Origin: Paraphaeosphaeria minitans
Taxonomy: Eukaryota > Ascomycota > Dothideomycetes > Pleosporales > Didymosphaeriaceae
DNA length: 64,000 nt
Assembly (NCBI GenBank): GCA_015832175.1
Contig: WJXW01000003.1
Coordinates: 2,604,001 to 2,668,000 of the forward strand
Reading direction: 5' to 3'
The position numbers and the translations under genes are program-made. Below are positions 36,195 to 46,780 of the stretch, in pieces. Position 1 is the first letter of the stretch, and each line of letters starts with the position of its first letter. The notes under the pieces are model-generated. The model was not told where the DNA came from and made no database searches. It worked only from the letters and a program-made list of their open reading frames with translations.

Positions 36195-36667
36195 TGTTAG
36201 GATTTAGCTGTGCATGAGCAGCGGGGCACAAGCTTATTAGACCACTAGTCCGCTAGAGTTAGCTAACTAGGCAGTTAGATAACAGGTTACAGGTCCTAAG
36301 GGTCCTAAGGACTACACAGGCCTCGCCTATATAGGAACTCTAGGATGCGTGGGACTCGCCCACACAGGACTCTAGGACGTATAGAACTCTAGGACGTATA
36401 GAACTCTAGGACATATAGGACTCTAGGATATATAGGATTCTAGGACGTGTAGGACTACTTAGTATATAGGAACGTAAAAATAAGCTTCTTATACTTATAT
36501 TTAATCTGTTTATTAATCTATTATTTAGATTCTAGTAGACTAAATTATTAACTTGTTATACTTCGCAAGATACTATTATACTAATAAGACTTTCTACCTT
36601 CTGTAAGTACTTCTACCTAAGAACTAACCTTAACCCTTTAGGACTAGCTACCCTCTTAAATTTAATA
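36195..36667 (+). repeat. Gypsy A2 5' LTR (473 bp)
   Basis: TGTTAGGATT to AAATTTAATA (RIP form of ...TTAACA). U3 contains a 17-bp tandem array (ACTCTAGGACRTATAGR units, about 36350-36440). Confidence 0.92.
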
Positions 36668-36839
36668 TCTTAAACACTCTTAATATAAGTACTTTATAAA
36701 CTTCTACCTCTTCTACAGCTTTAGGTGCTGCTAAGATTACTCCTATAAAGGATAGCAGTAAGGCGTATAAACCTAATCTCTACTTTAGTAAATAATTTTA
36801 AACTAACATATAGATTCTCTAGTTAGACCTCTACTTCTT

Positions 36840-39800
36840 TAACTTAAATAAACTTCTTAAAGATAAGAAAAAGGTTATCTTCGCAGTAATATACATGCGA
36901 GGAGATATAGGATTATAGATCTATCTTTACTTTAAAAAGTACCTAGGAATAGACCACAATAATAATAATAATAATTACGTAAATAAACACGCTAATACAG
37001 TTAACATTATTAAAAATTATAACAACTTTAAGAAATGCCTTAAATAACTCTTTAGGATTACTAACAAGGACTCTATTATAAAAGCAAAGATTTAGACTAT
37101 AACTTAGAAATAATTAGTAGCTAAGTATATAGCTAAGTTTTACAGGTACGCTGTATAGCTTAACTAGAATAATAAATCTCTTTAGGACATGTACAAATAA
37201 GGACTTAAATAGAAACTACGCGAAGAACTTTTACGTAGTAGTGTATAAATTACTAATGTTAAAGAACTGTATAAAGAAACTATTAGAATTAATAAAGAAT
37301 AGTTTTTACTATAACAAGAGCTCTACTAAAACCCTAGGGCAATAAGCTTTAGATAACTAGTAAAAGTGGTTTATAAAAACCCTACTAGAATTGTCTAAAG
37401 GCAACAGCCAAGGAACTACTAGAGATATAAACTAATAGAAAATGTTCAGTTTAACTATATAGGCAAAGGAAAAGGAGAAAGGATAGGCCCTAAGCAGCCT
37501 AATAAACGCGTCTCTAATAAAAGTTAATAACTAATAACTAAGACCTATAAATGCTTTATATGTGGCAAACCAGGCCACATAGCCAGGAACTATAGATTAA
37601 AGAACAAAGTCTATTAAACTAAGTTAAATGTACTAACTATTAAGGAATAAGAACCTAATAAGGAATAGGAAGTTATTATAACGCTATTTAGTTACTAACG
37701 TATTACACTAGAGTAAAGTAAGCGATTAGATTTAGTTAACTTACAACTATATAAAGATCTAGAAAATAACTCTAATAAATACTATAATATAGAAAACGTA
37801 GAAGAGATACTAAGATCTCCTACTTCTTACCTATAAAGTAGGCTAGAAGAAGACAACCCTATGTTACTTAAGTATAAATTAAATGTTTAGGACTATATAG
37901 AACCCTACTAGGCACTAAAAGGAATACAAACCTATAAAAATAAAAAGTTAGACTACGTACTAAAGTACTATCTAGACTACTAAAATCCTACACACTAATT
38001 CTATATATAGACGCATTACAAAGAACCAACATACACATAATATAAGGTAGAGAAAGAGAAGAATAAGAAATAACCTAGAAGGAAACTACGCTATAGATAG
38101 ATATAGACAGACTACTCTATTATAGCTTACGATAAACACCTCTAGAATAAATAATAAGTAAAATACTTTCCTTACCTTACGCTAAAGGGTAATAAATGCT
38201 GTAATATACTTATTAATAGAGACTACATATAACTATACTAGTATACGTGTCTAAACTAAGACTATAAATACTACTATATAGGTAAACGTTTAGACAGCTT
38301 TGCAAACTGCCCTATATAAGAAGTAATAATAGAACTACTAATTTAACTAGTATACAGGAACAGTAAAGACTGTAAGAGGAAAAATAGAAAAACATCCTTA
38401 TAGGAAGAAGAAAAAAATAATCTACACAAGTTATATACTTAAGAATAATAATAGAAGCGGATGCTTAGAAATGTATACTAGGCACTAGAATTTAATTATA
38501 ACCTATATAAATAGATATCTTTTTTAGGCCTAAACTTAGATAAGAAAACGCCTTTATTAAATTAAATACTATAGTAAGCATAGTATTAGTTAAGCTACTA
38601 GTATAGCTTAAAGAAATATAGGCTTATACTCTTATAGACTTAGAAGTAGGAAGGAACTTTATATCTTATTAGATAGTAAGATAAGTAGGACTTATAATAT
38701 TAGAGAAAGAAATACTCTATTTTATCTATGTTACAAATAGATCCCTAATGCCTAAGATACTTTAGATATACTAGGAGGTTACTACCACAATAATAGTCTA
38801 ACAACATAGAGAGGAACTTACTTTAGATGTCTTACTAGAATCTAAGTATAAGTTAGTTTTAGGATTACCTTAGTTAATAATAGACAACCCGCAGATTAAC
38901 TAGGGTATAAAGAAAATATTATTTAAACGCTGTAATTATGCATTATAAGTAAAGCCTACACATTAACTAAAAATAATAGTAGACAAGGGAGTTATTAACA
39001 ATATAATACTATAATACATAGTTAAAAAATAGAAGCACACCTTAGTAAACGCTAGTAGGAACTACTAGGTTAAGAAGTGTAAGAAGGGGGATAATAGTAC
39101 ACCCCTTACCTTACTAAGAGAGTATAGGAAATAGACACATATAGTTACGGAAAAAGAAGGAAAAGTAAACCTACCTAAATATTAACCCTAGGATCTTACA
39201 ATAGACCTAAAAAAAGGGAAGACGCCACCCTTTAGACTACTATATAGTAAGATAGGAGAAGAACTCCTTAAAAAACGTAATTTTATTAAGATAAACCTTA
39301 AGAAAGAATATATATAACTATTAAAGTTACTAGTAGTAAGCCCTTTTATATTTGTTAAGAAAAAAGATAAATTAGACAGACTATGCGTTAATTACTAACA
39401 ACTTAACAATATAGTAATAAAGAACTAATATTAACTACTAAATATTACAGAGTTACAAAATCAACTATCTTAAGCCAAGATATTTATAATAATAGATCTA
39501 AGAGACGGTTACCACCTTATATAAATTAAGAAAGGTGAAGAATAGAAAACAGCGTTTTAATTACGCTATAGACTATTTAAATATAAGGTTATACCTTTTA
39601 GACTTACAAACGCACTAGCAGCTTTTATAGCACTTATTAATAACATACTCTATAAACATCTAGACATATTTATTATCGCGTATATAGACAATATCCTCGT
39701 CTTTTCTAAAAACAAATCCAACTACACTAAGTATATACAGACAGTATTAGAAGTACTAGACAAAGTATGCCTTAATATTAAACTTAAGAAATGTAAGTTT

Positions 39801-41880
39801 AATATTAAATAACTTAAATTCCTAGGACACATTATTACTATAGAAGGAATTAAGATAGCACTAAGTAAAATTAAATATATTAAGAACTGGCTAATACTAA
39901 AGACAGCTAAAAACATCTAAGAATTCTTAGGATTCTATAGATTTAACTAATAATTCATTTAAAATTACGTAAAGGTTACAATACCTTTAATAAATTTTAC
40001 AAAAAAGAACGTACCCTTTATATAGATAAATAAGTGTAGAATGTTATTCTAACACCTTAAGATAGTATATATCATAGAACCTATCCTTATTTATTTTAAA
40101 AGTAATAAACCACTACGCTTTAAAACAGACGCTAGCGATCTTACACTAGGCGCCTACGCTAAATAAGAACGTAACAGTAAATAGCACCTAATTACCTATT
40201 ACTTATGTAAATTCAATAACACTAAAATACAATACAACGTATATAATAAAAAACTCTACGCTATTATTAAAGCCTTAAAGCACTAGAGGATTTATGCGCT
40301 TAGTTACTTACCGCTAGAAATCTATATAAATTATAAGAACCTTCTAAGGTTCATAATAACAAAAGAACTTACGCTATAACAATAAAGATAGTTATAAACC
40401 ACTAGGCAGTATAAGTTTAAAATTATCTATATAACTAGAAAAGAAAATAGCAGAGCAGACGCTCTTAGCTAATAAAGTAATCTAGTAGGAGAAAAGGCAA
40501 AAACCTTCTCCGCAATTCTTTACAAAGCTAAAGATAGATCTCTAGAACTAATAGCATAACTAAATTAACTTTTAGTAATTAACTAAAAAGTTCTAGAACA
40601 TCTATAGACTAAGATTATTTAACAATACCACAATAACCCTATGTACGCACACCTAGGTATTACAAAAACAATAGAACTTATCTAAAGAAATTACACCTTT
40701 AAAGGAATTAAGGAAGATGTAATAACTTATATCTACAAATATATAGAATACTAGAGAAATAAACACAACACACATCTTAAATATAGAGAGATATAAGCGA
40801 TAAGAATACTAACAGCACTATAGGAAGATATCTCTATAAATTTTGTTATAGGAATTCTAAACTCCAAAGATCCAATAATAGGAATTAAATACAACAGTAT
40901 ACTAGTAATAGTCTACTAACTAACTAAGTATGTTAAGCTTATTCTATGCCTTAAAAGAATAATAGTAAAGGAACTTACTTTTCTTATCCTAGACTAACTA
41001 ATTAGACACTACAGAATCCTAAAATTAATTATTAGTAACAGAGATAAGCTCTTTACATTAAATTATTAGACAACACTTATAGCCCTACTTAGAACGAAAT
41101 AAAAACTATTAATAGCTTACTATCTATAAATAGACAGAAAGACAGAACGTACAAACTAAACTATAGAAACGTACCTACGCATTTACTATAATAGTTAGAA
41201 GAATAACTAGGTTTTATTACCACTTATAGCACAGTTAGCCTATAATAATAAAGTATTAGCAGCATTAGGACATACACTATTCTATATAAACTATAGAAGA
41301 CACCTACATCTCTTTAACCAACAATTTCCTACGACAATCAAAGCAAAAGAAGCCATAGATATAGCAGAAAATATAAATAAAATACACTAATAACTCTAAA
41401 AGAACCTTAAAAAAGCTTAAGAGTAATTAATTTCTTACTAAAATTAAAAACGTAAAATAGCACCTTAGCTAAAGAAGGGGGATAAAGCATATCTACTTAT
41501 AAAGAACCTTTAAACTTAGAAGAAAAAACACAAGAAACTAGATTATATTAAAGTTAGACTATTTTACATTTCTAAGCAAATATCACTAGTGAACTACAAG
41601 TTAGAACTACCGCTAGATGCAAAAAATACACCTAGTATTCTACGTATTACTACTAGAACCAGCAGACCCAGAAACGCTAATTAAAACCACCTTCTATTAC
41701 TAAGCTTAGGAAGAAACTAAATTTAAAGTAGAACAAATCCTATAAGTACATAATGCGTACACAGATACTAAAGAATACCTTATTAAGTAGAAAGGGTATT
41801 TATCTAGTAAAAACACATAGGAACCTAAGGACAATCTATCTAACTATTAATAACAGATAAACAACTTCTATAATTAAACA
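36840..41880 (+). pseudogene. Gypsy A2 gag-pol with chromodomain
   Basis: Gag from about 36840. A well-preserved CCHC knuckle at 37548-37593 (CFICGKPGHIARNY; last Cys mutated). Aspartic protease near 38632-38670 (LIDLEVGRNFIS, the active-site D-T/S-G damaged). RT 39240-39800 with RLCVN, DLRDGYHL, PFRLTNA-like and the YIDNILVFSK box (Y-x-D-x, about 39684-39712). RNase H 40080-40460. Integrase zinc domain about 40640-40780 and core 40830-41250. C-terminal chromodomain about 41725-41860 (LIKxKGYLSSKNTxEPKDNL). Stops are TAA/TAG at Gln/Trp. The chromodomain marks it as a chromovirus, which by family knowledge targets heterochromatin. Confidence 0.85.
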
Positions 41881-42503
41881 CTAGAAATTATAAAGAGACA
41901 ACTAGAACGCACCTAGGAATTACTACTACTATAAGGGCTAGCCTATAAAATAGACTAGTTAATTACCTTAGCGCCTAATAGCACGTTAGGATTTATTAAC
42001 ATAGTAGTTTACACTAACTCCTCTTACACCTTAAGTGCTTCTAACTTATCTATAGTACTTATACTATAATTAAATAATTCTTATTCCTTCTAATATAATT
42101 TCTTTTACTAATTGCGTAAGCGCGCTATTTTCTCTTACGCCTAATAGGCGTAAAGGAGAGCTACCTTAGCTAGCTCTTTCTTAATATAGAGCTTTACCTC
42201 CTTTTTAGCCTCTAACTTTTCTAACCTCTCTATTTTAGCATCTATTTTTAAATAATCTAGTAAAAAGATCTCTTTAGGCTCGCACTTTAAGTTTCTTTAT
42301 CTAATATAGTTAGTACACTAAGAGTATAAAAAAGAAAGATAATAAGTATATTTCTTCTTAGCGTAGTATAAATAGGTAACTATTATAAAAATATAGTCTT
42401 TCTTAAGATAATTAGCTTAACTATAGCGATATTAAATAGAACAAAATAATAACTTTATAGGTAGTTAACTTATAAGGACATTAAGCTTAGAGGGGGAGGA
42501 TAA

Positions 42504-42976
42504 TATTAAGATCTAGCTATATATAAGTAGTAGGGTAAAAGCTTATTAAACTACTAGTCTACTAGAGTTAGCTAACTAAGTAGTTAGATAATAGGTTACA
42601 GGTTCTAAGGGTCCTAAGGACTACACAGGCCTCGCCTATATAGAAACTCTAGAACGCGTGGGACTCGCCCGCACGGGACTCTAGAACGTATAGGACTCTA
42701 GGACATATAGGACTCTAGGACATATAGGACTCTAGGACATATAGGATTCTAGGACGTGTGGGACTACTTAGTATATAGGAACGCAAAAATAAGCTTCTTA
42801 TACTTATATTTAATCTATTTATTAATCTATTGTTTAGATTCTAGTAGACTAAATTGTTAACTTATTACACTTTGTAAAATACTATTATACTAATAAGACT
42901 TTCCACCTTCTGTAAGTACTCCTGCCTAAGAACTAACCTTAACCCTTTAGGACTAGCTACCCTCTTGGATTTAATA
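42504..42976 (+). repeat. Gypsy A2 3' LTR (473 bp)
   Basis: TATTAAGATC (RIP of TGTTAGGATC) to GGATTTAATA. Same length as the 5' LTR, with differences that are mostly transitions. Confidence 0.92.
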
Positions 42977-42981
42977 TAGGG

Positions 42982-44620
42982 TTAGGGCTAGAAATAGAGA
43001 TAAGGTCTCCTTTAGCTATAATACTATACTATAGGCCTAGGACCTAGTTAGATAAGTAGTAGCTATAAGTAGTAAAGGTCTATAGCTATTAGTTTTTTAT
43101 TTTATTAATAGGGCTAGATTAAGCTTATAGTAGTAGTAGTAGTAGTAATAGCTAACGTATACATAATACTATTCTTAAGGGTAGGCGTAGTAGCAATAGA
43201 GGTAGTAGTAGTAATAGGTAGGTAGTGCGTATACGCTCTATCTTATAACGTAATAGAGGGTGCTAATTCTTTATTATGTTAAAAGGTAGCGTAGTAGTAG
43301 GGACTATAATAGTATTAGTAACTACCTACTTAATAAAGGAATTAACTTATAGTTATTAGTAGCGTTAGTAAGCAGGCTAGAGTACTACTTTAAGAAAAAT
43401 ATAGTATTAGTATAAAGAAGAGAAGCAGCTGTCTAGTGTATACGCAAATATAGGTGTAAGCGTTTACTATATCTAGATTACTATAGCAACCTTATTAGGA
43501 AGACACGTAGGGCTAGAAATAAAGCTTTTATAGTAGTATATATAGCGTTACCTAGGGCTAGATATAAACCACCCGCATAGTCCTATAAACGCTTACTAGC
43601 CTCTATAATAAGTATATACTCTTACTTTATTTTATCCTCTTTATAGTTAATAGGTATTTTAATATCCTTAGTCTTATATACCTACTTAAGCGGGTTTAGA
43701 TTATAGTTCTCCTATTTATTAAATAAGGCATCTAGTAGATTCTTAATCGCAAGTAGGTGGTCCTCTAAACTATTAGTACTAAGTAATATACCACATTCCT
43801 GGAAACCTTTTATAATAAGCTACTTATTAAGCTTATCCTAGGTAGTTATAATAGTATAGGTTATAAAAACGCGCTACTGTATTAGTGTCTATACTCTATC
43901 TATACCCTACGTAAGTTAATAATCTTTGTAACTCTATATAAGACATTTAATTTTCTCCTTTAGTAGCACCTTAAACGCGCTATTAATAGTAGTATCTAAT
44001 AGCTAGAGAAGCGATATATACTTAGACAGTATAATAGCTAGTACTATAAACTTATCTTTTAGCTTCTTAAGTATTGCGGGTATATAATAGAAAGAGGCTA
44101 TATTTAAGACTATAAGCGAGTTTCTATACGCTATATTTCTAGTCCTAGTACCTTATAATAGGACTAATAATCTAGATTAGGACTCTAATAACTATAACTA
44201 CAATATTACTATATTTATAGCTCTAGAATAACCTAACTACTTCTTCTGCAGCTTCTTTAGTATCCTTCTAGCCCTCTTAGCTAGTAGTATAGGCATAATA
44301 TTCTTTGTATTCCTAGCCCTAGTATCCTAAATAGCATTACTTATATTCCTAGCCCTAGTATCCTAAGTGGCATCGCCTATATTCCTAGCCCTAGTACACT
44401 AGGTAATAACTAGAGGGTATTCTATATCTAGTCACTTCAGAAATAGCTTCTTATTATTATACGCCTTACAGTTAAATTTCATAGTAACACCTAGGTAGTA
44501 GAGGTGCCCTTTACTATTCTTAATTTATATAGTATTACTACTAACACTATAAAATATAAGCTTTAGTAGTAAGCGCTTTACCCTATTAGTAAAGATATAT
44601 AAGATAAGCGTTACCTACTA
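42982..44620 (-). pseudogene. F2 transposase, DDE/D core (pogo-like), RIP-decayed
   Basis: Minus-strand frame, read through TAA/TAG. It has MKFNCKAYNNKKLFLK near 44440-44482, then three copies of a 12-residue repeat (44309-44400), then LIVLNIASFYYIPAILKKL near 44080-44120 and SLLxLLDTTINSAFKVLL near 43965-44020. The last two correspond to the LDxAxxHxTPxxL...TSLLQPLDxxxNxxFKxLL signature of DDE_1 (pogo/Tc1-mariner-like) transposases, which is the basis of the call. The second catalytic Asp is mutated to Asn, as TTGGA(C/T) to TTAAA(C/T) RIP would do. Further down, LIIKGFxECGI is also typical. The gene continues across A2 into the Pro/Lys-rich tail. The N-terminal DNA-binding part (44.6-45.6 kb) was not recognised. 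Confidence 0.6.
44309..44400 (-). repeat. In-frame 36-bp minisatellite in the F2 transposase
   Basis: ATTCCTAGCCCTAGTA recurs at 44309, 44345 and 44381, spacing 36 bp. It encodes on the minus strand a 12-residue TRARN-containing repeat. A further TRTRN occurs near 44145, outside the array. Confidence 0.75.
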
Positions 44621-45620
44621 TTTACTCTACCTACTTTAGAGTACCTTTCTAGTAACTATATAACTGCTAATAAAGTTATATGTGTAGCTATCTAGATACT
44701 TAAATAGTATAGGCGTTTTATTAAGGTTAAGGACTATAGAAAGGTAGTACCTTAAGGTAGTAACACTCTAGGAGTTCTTCTATATAAAGCGTAAAAATAA
44801 GTTTACTATTATTAGCTAATTAGTTAGTAGCTACTACGCCTGTTTTATTAGGTAATAATAAGTAATACTCTACCTCTTTTAGAAGCTAGTAAACTAGCTG
44901 TATAAGAAAATAAAATCTAGATCTATTAAGTAGAGCTACTTAAATAGGGCCTTTAAAGTTTAATAATACTAGCTGTAAGAGACTAATTTTCTAGCCCTAT
45001 GTTACTTAATAAATATATTATAAAGCCTCTCCTCTAGCGCTGGCTAGAACGACTTGGTCTATTTATAATAATACGCTAACTACTAGATACTAAGGATAAA
45101 ATCTTTAATTTAGAAGTCTACTAGGCGCTTACTAACTTTTTAGGTATAAGAAAGACTACTATAACTTTATAATTAGTTAGTAGGCAAAAGGAGCCCTCTT
45201 ACTAGAGGCCTTTTTAAATATAAATATAGGGCTAGTAATCCTCCTTCTATAATAAGTAATTAGTAATATAGTTAATTACCTTTAACTTCTTCTTATAAGT
45301 ATAGGAATAGTTGCGTTTTATATAAAGTATAGGTACAGCGTAGTAGTAAGCTACGCTAAAGCTATTACTAAATTAAGAACCTAGGCGTAACTTTTTACTA
45401 GTAAGCCTTTTTTAACTAAAGTAGCGTCCTTAATTATATTAAAACATTATTTGTTAGGCGATATCTCCTGTAGTATAGTAGGTAGGGCTAGAAAAGATAT
45501 AGGTGCAGCGACTGCAGTTAGAGCTAGAAAAGATACTATAGTGCTAGCGGTTAGGGCTAGAAAAGGTATACTTACTAGTAGTGCTATGAAACTATACTAT
45601 ATAATAGATTCTAATTAAAA
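44621..45620. other. F2 5' region
   Basis: Likely the N-terminal part of the transposase gene and its leader on the minus strand. Frames are too decayed for a domain call. Three GGGCTAGAAAAG-type motifs are clustered at 45485-45575. Confidence 0.4.
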
Positions 45621-45837
45621 TCTTCCTCTAGGCATAGTATATACTATAGTAGTAGTGTAGATTATCTACCGTACTATTAAGGTGGGGTAGGACATATCCC
45701 CCTATAGTTAATCTAAGCGTTTTTTATACTAAGGTTTGCTACTGTGGGTTTTCTAGCCCCGCTCTATAACACCTAATTAGAGGACCAAACTGCCTATTTG
45801 AGCCTAGCATAGGGGTTTTATCTGAGATTTTGCGGTA

Positions 45838-46337
45838 GGCTTCTGTGTCCGACGCTGCTGTCCCAAAGCTCATTCGCTGGAGTTTCGACCTCCGCAGGAA
45901 CTGTTGTCTCATTCGCCTGCCTAATCAAGTCATCCCTTTGCTTCTTTGCCCAGTCTCTTAAGTTCCTGGTTCGAGCATACAGCTGTCTTCAACCACCGAA
46001 CCGTTGATCTGTCGAGCGTGTGGAGGTGCCTTAGGTGGAAAGCGGCGCGTTCCTGTCGCAAAGGGCGCTATGACACCTTACTAACTGTGATATTAGCGCT
46101 ATTATTCTTCTAGTGTAGCTGGATTGCGTTCCCTGCGCTGGCGGCAAGTGAGTTACAGCTAAAGTTGGGGTGCATGCGGCGACGGAGGGTTAGTGGGATA
46201 AGGAGTTAAGCATTGACGATCTCCTCCATCCAATTAGACGCGGCCCCGCTATAAAGCGCGCGCTTCGGGATGGCGCTCGCATCTGAGGGAAGTGCAGTCC
46301 TTCAATGGCGCACTCGAATCTGCAGTGTTGAATTAGC
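45838..46337. other. Left edge of the gene island, no gene seen
   Basis: Base composition changes within a few bases of the F2 end: balanced GC, CA and TG common, no RIP signature. I see no coding frame, tRNA or obvious regulatory array in this half kilobase. Confidence 0.6.
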
Positions 46338-46556
46338 TCACGCGCACGTCGAGGCTTTGGTGGCTAGGTATAGCTTGTTGAGAATGGCTAAAAAGTTGTG
46401 TGTTTCCGAGCGGTCGTTAAATATTTGATTCCGGAGGTCGTTGTGCGTTCTGCAGTAGAGCAGGGCATAGGTCAATGCTTTTCCAGGGCCTTCCTGCTGT
46501 AAATTGATCACGTTAATGTAGCAGTCTATCAAGATCTGAATTGCTCTTTTTAACAT
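46338..46556 (-). CDS. Doubtful small ORF, 72 aa, hypothetical
   Basis: ATG to stop in non-mutated DNA: starts MLKRAIQILIDCYINVINL, no transmembrane segment, no known motif. The same frame stays open upstream to about 46650 without another ATG, so it may be the last exon or a relic of a larger gene. A TATATAAG box lies about 105 bp upstream of the ATG. It lies downstream of, and on the same strand as, the phosphotransferase gene. Coding status is weak. Confidence 0.25.
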   Translation of the reverse strand: MLKRAIQILIDCYINVINLQQEGPGKALTYALLYCRTHNDLRNQIFNDRSETHNFLAILNKLYLATKASTCA

Positions 46557-46657
46557 TTCATTAGTGAGAAGTGTTACTGTGGAGGTGAACTGAGGATACT
46601 GCTTAGGGTGATCAAGTGTATTGTCACTGAACAGGAGAAGCCTGCTCAGTAGTGCGT

Positions 46658-46665
46658 CTTATATA
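46658..46665 (-). promoter_or_regulatory. Possible TATA box for the 72-aa ORF
   Basis: TATATAAG on the minus strand, about 105 bp before the ATG. Support is positional only. Confidence 0.25.
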
Positions 46666-46780
46666 GACCTAGTTTACATAAGGAAGTAGTAAGCTGAGCG
46701 AGAAGCTCGTAGTAGTCAGGTGATCGCCCTGTTCGTGTTGTAGGGCCCATGGCCCTACCTGTATCCCATACGCGCCACAG

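Larger units (their letters stand above)
36195..42976 (+). mobile_element. Gypsy A2: complete Ty3/gypsy chromovirus element
   Basis: The reference copy of family A here: 6,782 bp, two 473-bp LTRs, a perfect TAGGG target duplication (36190-36194 and 42977-42981), and a polypurine tract AGAGGGGGAGGATAA directly before the 3' LTR. It lies inside the transposase gene of F2. Full domain order gag, PR, RT, RNase H, IN, chromodomain. Heavily mutated by RIP, so immobile. Confidence 0.92.
35213..45835 (-). mobile_element. DNA transposon F2 (pogo/Tc1-mariner-like), split by gypsy A2
   Basis: Left end CTATAAAATCTTAGATAAAACCCC, right end the complement of CCGCAAAATCTCAGATAAAACC; TA lies directly outside both ends. 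The TIR similarity extends about 100 bp (through GGCAGTTTGGTCCTCTAATTAGG). With A2 removed it is about 3.8 kb. It encodes a minus-strand transposase. A short motif GGGCTAGAAA is scattered through it in both orientations, including near both ends. Superfamily is inferred from the transposase motif and TA flanks; RIP-created TA makes the target duplication uncertain. Confidence 0.65.

Noticed and set aside
39722..39916. Minus-strand 64-codon frame (and its plus counterpart at 62524-62754)
   Set aside because: Antisense shadows of gypsy-A reverse transcriptase in A2 and A3; the pairing itself shows they are by-products of homology.
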